Shown here: positions 1 through 7,934 of the stretch, piece by piece
Layout: each line of letters opens with the position of its first letter
Numbering within the stretch: position 1 is the first letter of the stretch
Origin: an uncultured Campylobacter sp.
GTDB taxonomy: Bacteria; Campylobacterota; Campylobacteria; Campylobacterales; Campylobacteraceae
NCBI RefSeq assembly: GCF_938045625.1
Contig: NZ_CALIAV010000014.1
Span: 1 to 14,540, forward strand
Reading direction: 5' to 3'
Length of the DNA: 14,540 nt
Position numbers and translations under genes: made by a program
The notes under the pieces: model-generated
Told to the model about the DNA's origin: nothing
The model's database searches: none
Seen by the model: only the letters and a program-made list of their open reading frames with translations

Positions 1-2515
1 CCTGCTCGGCATTATAATTAAAACCAAAATGTGGCGCCGCTTCGGCTCCTTCGTTATGCATGCGGCATTTATCGTTATCTTTATCGGCGCGGCTTTGACG
101 CGCTATCTGGGCGCCGAGGGCGTACTACACGTAAGGGCCGGCGAGAGCGGAAACGAGATGGTGAGCGTAAAGCCGTATCTGCAGATCCGAACCAAAGATG
201 CATTTTTCGAGTATCCGCTAAATTTAACCCAAATCGGGGATAATAATTTTAGCTTCACGCAAAGCATAAACTCAAAAAATTTCACCGTCAAATTTGACTC
301 CTATAAAGCCGCGCCAAAAGGCGAACGAGGCACTCTCGTAGTAAAAGCCGGCTTTGAAGGGCAGCGGGAACAAACGGCCAAAATCCACGGCGGCGTAGGC
401 TGGCTAGGTGAGCCTAGTATGCTAAATTTTGACGGCGAGGAGATAATGCTAACTTGGGGCTCAAAGCTAGTTAGCTTGCCGTTTTCGATAAAGCTTATTA
501 AATTTGAGCTTGAGCGCTACCCCGGCTCGCAAAGCCCGTCCTCATACTCTAGCGACGTAGAGGCTTTATCTGATTCGGGAGAAATTTTGGCAAAGTATAA
601 AATTTACATGAACCATCCGCTAAATTTGCAAGGTTTTAAGCTCTTTCAGTCCTCCTACGACGCGGACGAGCAAGGCACAGTACTAGAGGTCAACCGCGAT
701 CCGGGCAAAATCCCGACCTACATCGGATATTTCTTGCTTTGCGTCGGCGTCGTCGGCAACTTTTTTACTAAAAATAGCCGATTTTTAAAACTCATAAATT
801 TCATAAAAAACAGCAGATTTTCGCTCGTCGCGGCGTTTATCGCGCTTGGTTTTTTAAATTTTAACGCAAACGCGGCCGAGCAAAACGAGAGCGAGATTTT
901 AAAAACTTTCGCCGCAAACACCGCCGCTCACGCTAACGGCGAATTTGCAAAGCTTCTCGTGCAAGACTACGCGGGCAGGATAAAGCCGCTAAGCACCGAA
1001 GCGAGCGAAATCGTAAATAAAATCTCCGGCACAGACTCGCTTTATGGCCTAAGTGCCGAACAAATAGTGCTTGGGATGAGTCTAAACCCCGCGCTGTGGC
1101 AAGATATCAAAATCGTCAAAATAAAAAACGGCGAAATCAAAAAAATGCTAAATTTAAGCGGAGATTACGCGAGCTTTAGGGACGCGTTTGACGCAAACGG
1201 CGAGTATAAACTAGCCGCGCAGGTCGAAGCCGCGAACGAAAAACCTCTATCAAAACGAGGCACGCTCGATAACGACCTCATCAAATTTGACGAGCGACTA
1301 AACATCGCGTATCTAACGTTTAAGGGCACGTTTTTTAAATTTATCCCTGCGGCAAACGACCCACAGCACGCGTGGCTCTCGCCAAACGACGCCTTTAACG
1401 ACGAGCGAGTCGCTCTAGACGCAAAAAACATGCTAAACGACTATCTTGTTGGTCTGCAAGAGGGCATCGCGGATAACGACTGGAGCAAGGCGGACTCCGC
1501 GCTAGCCGCGCTAAGAAACTATCAGCGAACGGCCTCGGCGGAAATTTTACCTAGCGTTAGCAGAGTCGATGCCGAAGTCTTTTACAACCGTGCTTCGGTA
1601 TTTAAAAAGCTAGTTTATTTTTACTGGATTTTGGGCTTTGCCGCGCTTTTATTGGGGCTTGCTTCGGTGTTTTTATCGAGGCGAATTTTACCGCTTGAGC
1701 GAGCGATTTTAGCTACGTTCGCGCTCGGTTTTGCGGTGCATACGGCGGCCTTGGCGCTACGCTGGTACGTCTCGGGGCACGCGCCTTGGAGCGATAGTTA
1801 CGAATCAATGATCTATATCGGCTGGTCTGGAGCGCTAGCTGGGATGATATTTTTTAGACGTTCGTTGCTTGCGCTTGCGGCGGCCGCGCTGCTAGCTGGC
1901 ATCGTGATGCTGGTGGCGCATATGAGCTTCGTAAATCCGCAGATAACAAATTTGGTTCCGGTGCTAAAGTCGTATTGGCTCAGTATCCACGTCTCGGTAA
2001 TCACGGCTAGCTACGGATTTTTGGGCCTTGGCTGCGTGCTGGGGCTAATCGCGCTAGGACTCATGGCGTTTAAAAACAAAGCCAACGAAACGCGCCTAAA
2101 CGAACAGATCAGATATATCGCGGCTATCGACGAGGCGAGCCTGATTATCGGCATTTGCCTACTGACGCTTGGAAATTTTTTCGGCGGAATCTGGGCGAAC
2201 GAGAGCTGGGGGCGCTACTGGGGCTGGGATAGCAAGGAGACTTGGTCGTACGTATCGATCCTAATTTACGCGATCACGCTGCATCTGCGCTTTATACCGA
2301 AGCTAAATTCGCTCTACGTATTTTTGATCGCATCGGTGTTTTCTTATGCTTCGATCGCGATGACTTATTTTGGCGTAAATTTTTACCTAACAGGCATGCA
2401 CTCTTATGCCAGCGGAGATTTGCCGCTGGTGCATATTAGCGTATATATCGCGCTTGGCTGCATGCTTTTGATAACCGCGCTAGCCTTTAGAGGGCGCGAC
2501 GTAAAAACGATTTAA
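1..2515 (+). CDS. ccsBA: Fused cytochrome c maturation protein CcsBA (haem exporter and cytochrome c synthetase), 5'-partial
   Basis: System II cytochrome c biogenesis: CcsBA carries haem across the inner membrane and attaches it to CxxCH motifs of periplasmic apocytochromes. The frame is open to the left edge, so the Met codon at 29 is internal; residues below count from it. A helix (about 9-27) leads into a ResB-like periplasmic region (about 30-230), then helices near 231-247 and 265-282, a second periplasmic region, and a CcsA half from about 530. The WWD motif is at 727-739 (WGRYWGWDSKETW), flanked by H654 and H791, with H752 in the next helix. From memory, Helicobacter hepaticus CcsBA has H761, H858 and H897 with the same spacing, which implies about 105 residues and the first transmembrane His lie outside the window. 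The stop is 11 nt before the Sel1 gene, so it probably heads the operon. Confidence 0.93.
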   Translation, partial: LLGIIIKTKMWRRFGSFVMHAAFIVIFIGAALTRYLGAEGVLHVRAGESGNEMVSVKPYLQIRTKDAFFEYPLNLTQIGDNNFSFTQSINSKNFTVKFDSYKAAPKGERGTLVVKAGFEGQREQTAKIHGGVGWLGEPSMLNFDGEEIMLTWGSKLVSLPFSIKLIKFELERYPGSQSPSSYSSDVEALSDSGEILAKYKIYMNHPLNLQGFKLFQSSYDADEQGTVLEVNRDPGKIPTYIGYFLLCVGVVGNFFTKNSRFLKLINFIKNSRFSLVAAFIALGFLNFNANAAEQNESEILKTFAANTAAHANGEFAKLLVQDYAGRIKPLSTEASEIVNKISGTDSLYGLSAEQIVLGMSLNPALWQDIKIVKIKNGEIKKMLNLSGDYASFRDAFDANGEYKLAAQVEAANEKPLSKRGTLDNDLIKFDERLNIAYLTFKGTFFKFIPAANDPQHAWLSPNDAFNDERVALDAKNMLNDYLVGLQEGIADNDWSKADSALAALRNYQRTASAEILPSVSRVDAEVFYNRASVFKKLVYFYWILGFAALLLGLASVFLSRRILPLERAILATFALGFAVHTAALALRWYVSGHAPWSDSYESMIYIGWSGALAGMIFFRRSLLALAAAALLAGIVMLVAHMSFVNPQITNLVPVLKSYWLSIHVSVITASYGFLGLGCVLGLIALGLMAFKNKANETRLNEQIRYIAAIDEASLIIGICLLTLGNFFGGIWANESWGRYWGWDSKETWSYVSILIYAITLHLRFIPKLNSLYVFLIASVFSYASIAMTYFGVNFYLTGMHSYASGDLPLVHISVYIALGCMLLITALAFRGRDVKTI

Positions 2516-2526
2516 AAGGAGAAAAA

Positions 2527-3372
2527 ATGTATAAAAAACTACTAGCGGCGGCGGTTTTATGCGCTAGCGTAAACGCGGGCTTTATCCAAGAGGGCATGCA
2601 AGCCCAGCAAAGCGGCGACCATAAAAAGCTGATAGAAATCTACGAAAAAGCCTGCCACGAGGAAAACAAGGCTTCTGGCTGCTACAACCTTGCCGTGGTG
2701 TATTTCGAAGGCACGGGCGGCGCGGAGAAAAATTACGAAAAGGCGATAAATTTATACCAAAAAGCTTGCAACGCTAAATTTGCGCTTGCTTGCAACAACC
2801 TAGGCTACATCTATGAAAGCGGCAACGGTGCGACTCAGGACTTCGCCAAAGCCGCCGCATACTACGAAAAAGCCTGCCAAGATGACGAGGGCTGCACTGC
2901 GCTAGGACTTCTTTACGCAAACGGCGCAGGCGTCAAAACCGATATCAAAAAAGCCATCTCGCTCTACACCAAAGCCTGCAACTACGGCGATATGATAGGA
3001 TGCAACAACCTAGGCTACCTGCACCTTGAGGGCATGGGCGTAGAAAAAGACTACGCTAAAGCAAAATCATTTTACGAAAAGGCCTGCGCGGGCGGCGTGG
3101 GTATCGGCTGCGATAACCTCGGCTTTTTATATGCATTCGGCCAGGGTACGGAGCAAGACTACGCTAAAGCTAAAGAATTTTACGAAAAATCCTGCAACCT
3201 AAACTACGACAAAGGCTGCAACAACCTAGCCATAATGTACGCCGAGGGCAAAGGTGTCGCGGCCGATATCGCCAAGGCTAAAGAGCTCTTTGAAAAAAGC
3301 TGTGCAAAAGGTCTAAAAGTCGCGTGCGAGAATGCGGAGTTTTTAAAACCGGAAACAAATAAAACTAAATAA
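2527..3372 (+). CDS. Secreted cysteine-rich Sel1-like repeat protein (Hcp family)
   Basis: A 281-residue protein with a probable signal peptide (about 1-18, ending near VNA-G) followed by seven Sel1-like helical repeats of about 36 residues. Each repeat has the pattern A..YYEKAC...GC.NLG..Y..G.G...D..KA. Cysteines come in seven pairs: 43/52, 81/89, 117/123, 151/159, 187/195, 223/231 and 259/267, as in the Helicobacter cysteine-rich proteins, where each pair forms a disulfide that staples a repeat. The third pair is closer, because that repeat is two residues shorter. A strong ribosome binding site (AAAGGAG) precedes the ATG. The role is unknown; Hcp proteins are secreted or periplasmic scaffolds, and other Sel1 proteins mediate protein contacts. 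Its place between ccsBA and nosL suggests a periplasmic role alongside them, which is inference. Confidence 0.9.
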   Translation: MYKKLLAAAVLCASVNAGFIQEGMQAQQSGDHKKLIEIYEKACHEENKASGCYNLAVVYFEGTGGAEKNYEKAINLYQKACNAKFALACNNLGYIYESGNGATQDFAKAAAYYEKACQDDEGCTALGLLYANGAGVKTDIKKAISLYTKACNYGDMIGCNNLGYLHLEGMGVEKDYAKAKSFYEKACAGGVGIGCDNLGFLYAFGQGTEQDYAKAKEFYEKSCNLNYDKGCNNLAIMYAEGKGVAADIAKAKELFEKSCAKGLKVACENAEFLKPETNKTK

Positions 3373-3386
3373 TTTAAGGAGATAGT

Positions 3387-4523
3387 ATGATTTTACGTTC
3401 TATTTTGGGTTCGGCGCTACTGGCGGCGCTACTTTTCGGCGCCGAAGCAAACGAGCAAGCCGGCAAGATGAAGCCGATGTTTCAAAGCGTGGATCCAAGC
3501 AAAGCTACGCTCGTAGGAAGCGGCGAGGATAAAGAGTACTGCGCCGTTTGCGGGATGAATTTGGTTAAATTTTATAAAACCAACCACGTTTATAACGGCA
3601 AACAAGTAGCATCTCTGCACTGCTTATACGAACTAACGGAAGGAAAAATCCCAAGCGACGCACAGGTCGTCGATACGAAAAATCTAAATTTGATCGATGC
3701 AAATAAAGCCTTTTACGTCGTCGGCAGCAAGATCGGCGGCACGATGACTAGAAACAGCAAATACGCCTTTTCAACCGAGGCCGACGCGAAAGAGTTCCAG
3801 GCTGAAAACGGCGGCGAGATAATGAATTTCGCTAAGGCTTACGAGATCGCGGGACAGGACTTTGAGGGCGATAACAAGATGATAAAAGCTAAACGCGAAG
3901 GCGGCGTTTACGCGCACGGCAAGGAATTTTACGAAGCAAACTGCGAGAAAGTCGATCCAAAAAGCTTTAAAGCCATCTCCGAGCTAAAAGCCCACCTCAA
4001 AAAAACATGCGACGCAAAGGGCGCTAGCAAAGCTCCTGAATACGACAAGCACCTGCAAGCAGCAGCTCTATATCTATGGGACGCTCCGGCAAATTTAGGC
4101 ACGAGCGATCAAGCCTCAAAATCTAAGCAAAAAACGCAAAAAGCCGAGAGAATCGTCGTGCCAAAAGGCGCGCGCTGCCCTGTTTGTGGTATGCTAATCG
4201 GCAAAAACCCGCAGTGGGCGACGATGATGAAGACGGACAAAGAGGAGCATTACTTTGACGGCGTCAAGGACATGATGAAGTATTATTTCGAAAAAGGCAA
4301 AAAAGACGATCAAATTTTCGTTAGCGACTACTACAAGCTAAACAAAATCGACGCCAGAACCGCCTACTACGTAACCGGCTCAAACGTACTCGGACCTATG
4401 GGTAACGAGCTGATTCCGTTTGCAAACGAAGAGGACGCTAAGACCTTCGCCAAAGATCACGGCGGCAAGCAGATCGTCAAATTTGACGAGATAACTACGC
4501 TTTTGGTTGAGAGGTTGATGTGA
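3387..4523 (+). CDS. Two-domain NosL-type copper-binding protein with a cytochrome-like linker
   Basis: A 378-residue exported protein with a signal peptide (about 1-19) and two NosL domains. Domain 1 (about 45-155) has the Cu-binding motif CAVCGM at 52-57; domain 2 (about 255-375) has CPVCGM at 264-269. Both keep the family's later 'A.YVVGS..GGTM' or 'AYYVTGS..LGPMG' segment (about 108-120 and 326-339). The linker (about 170-232) resembles a class I cytochrome c, with GKEFYEANC near its start and LQAAALYLWD at its end, but it has no CxxCH and so should not bind haem; C186 and C208 could pair instead. NosL proteins bind Cu(I) and assist nitrous oxide reductase maturation. No nosZ is present here, so a wider copper role is likely. 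The start follows an AAGGAG site. The last Met codon and stop overlap the GTG of the next gene. Confidence 0.9.
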   Translation: MILRSILGSALLAALLFGAEANEQAGKMKPMFQSVDPSKATLVGSGEDKEYCAVCGMNLVKFYKTNHVYNGKQVASLHCLYELTEGKIPSDAQVVDTKNLNLIDANKAFYVVGSKIGGTMTRNSKYAFSTEADAKEFQAENGGEIMNFAKAYEIAGQDFEGDNKMIKAKREGGVYAHGKEFYEANCEKVDPKSFKAISELKAHLKKTCDAKGASKAPEYDKHLQAAALYLWDAPANLGTSDQASKSKQKTQKAERIVVPKGARCPVCGMLIGKNPQWATMMKTDKEEHYFDGVKDMMKYYFEKGKKDDQIFVSDYYKLNKIDARTAYYVTGSNVLGPMGNELIPFANEEDAKTFAKDHGGKQIVKFDEITTLLVERLM

Positions 4524-4708
4524 GGCTCATCTGCGTTTTAGCGGGCTTTTTTGCGATCCTTTACGTTTGTATCGGAGCGCATTATCTTGGCTTTGATAGA
4601 GCAGGCAAGGGGGCTCAGCTAAATTTGATCCAAAAATCCGTCAAAGACGCGCAAATTTCGACGAATTTTATTTCAAAAGAGTACGGGAAGTTTGTCTATG
4701 CCGAGTAA
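4520..4708 (+). CDS. Small membrane-anchored protein of unknown function
   Basis: A 62-residue protein with a GTG start that overlaps the NosL stop codon (GTGA), so it is probably translated by coupling. An N-terminal hydrophobic segment (about 4-22) may be a membrane anchor or an uncleaved signal. It is followed by a short soluble tail of about 38 residues with several Lys and no metal-binding motif apart from C5 and C17 within the hydrophobic part. Its 3' end overlaps the permease gene, which supports it as a real gene held in this order rather than a chance frame. I do not recognise the family. A small accessory subunit of the ABC transporter is possible, but this is inferred from position only. 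Confidence 0.7.
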   Translation: MRLICVLAGFFAILYVCIGAHYLGFDRAGKGAQLNLIQKSVKDAQISTNFISKEYGKFVYAE

Positions 4709-5807
4709 AAATTTTATCGATTACGCCATTACACTGCTCTATAAAGACCGCGCCGATCACGCTTTTAGCTTTTTTATATTCGCTTTTATCGTGTTTATCT
4801 TAAGCGCGGTTCTTTTCGTCTCAAGCTCCATCCAAAGCGACCTTACAAATTTGACCCGCTCAAAACCGGAAATCGTCGTCGAAGCTCTACGCGCGGGCAA
4901 ACGAGACCTGATACACGACGGCTACATCTACGACGTCTCAAAGATCCCAGGCGTTGCTAGCGTCGAGGGAGCGGTCGAGGGAGAGTATTATTTCGCGCAA
5001 AAAAGAGTCTGGTTTCACATCGTCGGCGATGAAAATTTGGACGAAAACGAGATGATCGTGGGCGAAGGCGTGAAAAAAGAGATGGCGGAGCTTTATTACG
5101 AGGACGTTTTTAACTTTTTAACCGAAGAAAAAATGATCCCGATAAAGATCAACAAAACCGCGCCGCATGAAACGGGTATCGTCTCAAACGACGTTATCTA
5201 CATGAATCCCGCCACCGCGCGCGAAGTACTAAGTCTAAAAGAGGGCGAATACACTAGACTCTACGTCGAGGTGCCAAACGTCAACGAGATCAGCGAAGTA
5301 GCGCTAAAGATCCAAAACGTCTATCCAAACACCGAGGTTACGAGTATCGAGGACGGAGTAGCCAAAATAAGGCACCTTTACTACTACAAAGGCGGCATTT
5401 TCATGGTGCTTTACGTCGTGGCGATGGTTTCGTTTTTTATCTTGCTGAAAAATCAAATTTCGCTCGCTTACGGCGAGAAGAAAAAGGAGATCGCGATATT
5501 GCGCGGTATCGGCTTTAGCGTGAGAAACATCATCGCGCTTAAATTTATCCAAAACATCGTAGTTTCTTTTAGCGCCTATTTGCTAGGCGTTGCGGGAGCG
5601 TATCTATACGTGTTTTTGTTCGGCGCGCCGTTTTTACGAGATATATTTTTAGGCAGCGAGGTGGCGAATTTTACTGATTTCACGCCGATAATAGACTTTA
5701 ATATGCTATTTTTGATCTTCGTTTTTAGCGTGATTCCGTTTTTGGCATTCGTCATCATCCCGTCGTGGCGTATCGCCGTTAGCGACATGAGCGAGGCGGT
5801 AAAATGA
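4698..5807 (+). CDS. ABC transporter permease, MacB/FtsX (LolC-like) type
   Basis: Inner-membrane permease of the type VII (mechanotransmission) ABC family. Counted from ATG 4698 it has 369 residues. Helix 1 (about 22-42) is followed by a large periplasmic domain (about 43-230), then three helices in the FtsX-domain arrangement (about 232-252, 285-310 and 335-358). The cytoplasmic loop after helix 2 contains EKKKEIAILRGIG, the family's coupling region, and the C-terminus ends in SEAVK, like the usual 'P.EALR' end. A longer reading from TTG 4692 is possible, but GGGAAG at 4685-4690 is well spaced for ATG 4698. The gene overlaps the small ORF before it and the ATPase after it (ATGA). Such permeases usually transmit force to periplasmic partners rather than pump small ions, so the NosL proteins or a lipoprotein may be its partner. 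Confidence 0.88.
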   Translation: MPSKNFIDYAITLLYKDRADHAFSFFIFAFIVFILSAVLFVSSSIQSDLTNLTRSKPEIVVEALRAGKRDLIHDGYIYDVSKIPGVASVEGAVEGEYYFAQKRVWFHIVGDENLDENEMIVGEGVKKEMAELYYEDVFNFLTEEKMIPIKINKTAPHETGIVSNDVIYMNPATAREVLSLKEGEYTRLYVEVPNVNEISEVALKIQNVYPNTEVTSIEDGVAKIRHLYYYKGGIFMVLYVVAMVSFFILLKNQISLAYGEKKKEIAILRGIGFSVRNIIALKFIQNIVVSFSAYLLGVAGAYLYVFLFGAPFLRDIFLGSEVANFTDFTPIIDFNMLFLIFVFSVIPFLAFVIIPSWRIAVSDMSEAVK

Positions 5808-6478
5808 ACGCGATAGAAGTAAAAAATCTCTGTAAAATTTACAATCAAAACAAACCAAACGAATTTCACGCGCTGAAAAATATAAATTTGACGGTAAAAA
5901 GCGGTGATCTAGTCATCCTAAAAGGCGTCAGCGGTAGCGGCAAAAGCACGCTACTAGGAATACTCGGCGCACTTAGCAAGCCAAGTAGCGGCGAAGCGCT
6001 AATCAACGGTCGCAACGTCTCAAAGCTACCCGACATCATGAGCTCAAATTTTAGACACAGCGAGGTCGGGTTTATATTTCAGTCATTTAACCTGATCGAG
6101 GGCCTTAGCGTCTATCAAAACGTACTAGCGCCGCTAAGTCTAACAAGTCTTAAAAAAGCCGAGCTAAATTCGCAAATCGAGCGCGCGCTAAATCTCGCTA
6201 ATATCGCGCACAAAAAAGATCAAATCATCTCAAAGCTAAGTGGCGGCGAGAAGCAGCGATGTGCGATAGCAAGGGCTCTAGCGATGGATCCTAGCGTCAT
6301 ACTAGCCGACGAACCGACGGCAAATTTGGACAAGCAAAACTCGCTCATCTTCATCGAAATGCTGAAAAAATTTAAAGAGCTAAAAAAGACCGTCGTCGTC
6401 GCCACGCACGATATTTTATTTGACGATCTGGACTTCGTGGACGGCTACGTGAGGATGCAGGACGGAGAGATGTTGTGA
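5804..6478 (+). CDS. ABC transporter ATP-binding protein, LolD/MacB type
   Basis: A 224-residue nucleotide-binding domain with every catalytic motif. Walker A is GVSGSGKST (41-49), the Q-loop glutamine is Q93 in IFQSFN, the signature is LSGGE (145-149), Walker B with the catalytic Glu is VILADE (165-170), the D-loop is NLD (174-176) and the switch His is H202 in ATHD. Length and motif spacing match LolD, MacB and FtsE relatives. The start overlaps the permease stop (ATGA) and the stop overlaps the next gene (GTGA), so the three proteins are probably made in fixed ratio and form one complex, with this subunit powering the permease from the cytoplasm. The substrate cannot be read from the sequence. 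Confidence 0.93.
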   Translation: MNAIEVKNLCKIYNQNKPNEFHALKNINLTVKSGDLVILKGVSGSGKSTLLGILGALSKPSSGEALINGRNVSKLPDIMSSNFRHSEVGFIFQSFNLIEGLSVYQNVLAPLSLTSLKKAELNSQIERALNLANIAHKKDQIISKLSGGEKQRCAIARALAMDPSVILADEPTANLDKQNSLIFIEMLKKFKELKKTVVVATHDILFDDLDFVDGYVRMQDGEML

Positions 6479-7428
6479 GCGTATTTTTATCGGACGTTGT
6501 CATCGCATTTTTACTGATCGAGCTTATCATCATCGTGCTGATGGGCATTTCGCAGTATTTCGTCGTGCGCATCATGCGGCTGTGGGACTTTAACTCGACG
6601 TCAAATTTGCAATACGACCTAGAAAAGCGCAACTATCTAGTAAATACGATTTTGTTTTTCGCCGTAGTTTGCAAGATCGTTTTGTTCGTATTTTTCGCGC
6701 TATCCCTAAACAAGCTAGCAGACGTAGTGCCTGGTGCTATGTGTTCGGCGGGCGTCATCGGATCAAACCAATTTGGCGGCATTTTACTACTGCTAAAACT
6801 ACTGCTTATCTTTGGCTTTGGGTTGTGGCTCATCATAAATTCGCTTGATTTAAAGGCGACGAATTTTCCGTATTTAAAGCGAAAATACATCATTTTCACC
6901 GCGCTTTTTATCGGCGTTTTGGTCGAATTTGCCGCTGAGATTTTGTTTTTTAGCAACGTACCGTTAAAAGTACCCGTATTTTGTTGCTCTGTCGTGTTTC
7001 AGGCGCCAAAGCTACCGTTTGGCTACACGAAGTTAAATTTGGTCATATTTTACTACGCCATTTTTGCGGTCATTTTGACGCTAAATTTACTCAAACAGAC
7101 GATGGCGAGCTTTGTTTGCAACCTGCTGTTTTTATTTATCGCATACTACGCGATTACTTATTTTTTCGGGCTTTACGTCTACGAACAGCCAAATCACAAA
7201 TGCCCGTACTGCATGCTAAAGGGCGAGTATTTTTACGTCGGTTACCTCATCTGGGGTTCGCTGTTTTTGGGTATTTTCTACGGCATATCGGCGTTTTTGG
7301 TGGAGCTAATCGTGAAAAAACCTTACGAGCATTTGCTCAAAATTTCCTCTTTTTGGCTGATCGTAAATGCTCTTGTTTGTAGCTTTTTCGTCGCTAAATA
7401 CTACCTTTTGCGAGGAGTTTTATTATGA
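6475..7428 (+). CDS. Eight-helix membrane protein with GAMC, FCCSVVF and CPYC motifs
   Basis: A 317-residue polytopic protein with about eight hydrophobic segments (near 8-32, 54-77, 101-121, 137-159, 187-206, 211-231, 249-275 and 291-310). It starts at a GTG that overlaps the ATPase stop. Three cysteine motifs lie near helix ends: GAMCSAG (C90), FCCSVVF (C160, C161) and KCPYC (C243, C246). I recall uncharacterised proteins with GAMC and CCSVVF motifs next to NosL and ABC genes in other anaerobes, but cannot confirm this here. The cysteines suggest Cu(I) or Fe binding, or thiol chemistry at the membrane surface. It could be a second transporter subunit or a metal relay between the membrane and the NosL proteins; both are inference. 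Confidence 0.82.
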   Translation: MSVFLSDVVIAFLLIELIIIVLMGISQYFVVRIMRLWDFNSTSNLQYDLEKRNYLVNTILFFAVVCKIVLFVFFALSLNKLADVVPGAMCSAGVIGSNQFGGILLLLKLLLIFGFGLWLIINSLDLKATNFPYLKRKYIIFTALFIGVLVEFAAEILFFSNVPLKVPVFCCSVVFQAPKLPFGYTKLNLVIFYYAIFAVILTLNLLKQTMASFVCNLLFLFIAYYAITYFFGLYVYEQPNHKCPYCMLKGEYFYVGYLIWGSLFLGIFYGISAFLVELIVKKPYEHLLKISSFWLIVNALVCSFFVAKYYLLRGVLL

Positions 7429-7934
7429 TAAAGCAAATTTTCGCCGCCGTGCTACTCATCGGTGTGGTGGCGCTACTCGCGTTTTCGGTGGATACTAGCG
7501 AGGGCAAGATCGTCGTTCGCCACGGCAATATAGAAAAAAAGCCGCTAGAAATCGAGCTAAACAAATACCTCTGCTTTGAAAGCAAGGTGCTCATCAGCGA
7601 CCTAAACAACACGGCTCAGGCGGTGATGCCAAACGGCGATACGTACTTTTTCTACGACATCTCAAACTCGTTTACGTGGCTCATGCGGCAAAAAAACAAA
7701 GACGACATCGTGCTGTGGGTGTATTCGCAAGACACCAGCCGCTATATCCTAGCTAAAAACGCCTGGTATTCGCGCGTGGACATCACTCCGATGGGATACG
7801 GTATCGGCGCGTACGAATATCACGTTTACGGCATCAATGATAACTATTTCGAGGACGTAATGCTCTACGCCGCACGCGGAGAAACACTGATAAATCCGCT
7901 CATTTTTATCTTACTTTCGGAGAATAAAATTTAG
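7425..7934 (+). CDS. Divergent NosL-like membrane-anchored protein lacking the CxxCGM site
   Basis: A 169-residue protein with an N-terminal hydrophobic anchor or signal (about 4-20) and a periplasmic NosL-like domain. The matching segments are AQAVMPNGDTYFFYDI (about 64-79), IVLWVY (95-100), AKNAWYSR (110-117) and ITPMGYGIGAYE (120-131). In the NosL-like relatives I know, the start of this domain carries CxxCGM and a later Cys follows the 'F.DIGC' stretch. Here only C50 remains (YLCFESKVLISDL) and the later Cys is Ser/Asn (DISNS). It overlaps the membrane protein stop (ATGA) and closes the operon. It may have lost copper binding and kept a structural or binding role, or may bind metal through C50 and Met residues. 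Assignment rests on motif memory, so it is moderately sure. Confidence 0.75.
   Translation: MIKQIFAAVLLIGVVALLAFSVDTSEGKIVVRHGNIEKKPLEIELNKYLCFESKVLISDLNNTAQAVMPNGDTYFFYDISNSFTWLMRQKNKDDIVLWVYSQDTSRYILAKNAWYSRVDITPMGYGIGAYEYHVYGINDNYFEDVMLYAARGETLINPLIFILLSENKI

Noticed and set aside
29..2515. Met codon at 29 as the true start of ccsBA
   Set aside because: The frame is open to the left edge with hydrophobic residues before it, and the family has about 100 more N-terminal residues, including a transmembrane His.
3387..4523. Evidence of a nitrous oxide reductase (nosZ) cluster
   Set aside because: Only NosL-type genes are present; no NosZ, NosD, NosF or NosY is seen in the window.
6981..7382. 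Plus-strand 133-codon frame inside the membrane protein gene
   Set aside because: Out-of-frame shadow with no start signal; the eight-helix frame is coupled to its neighbours.
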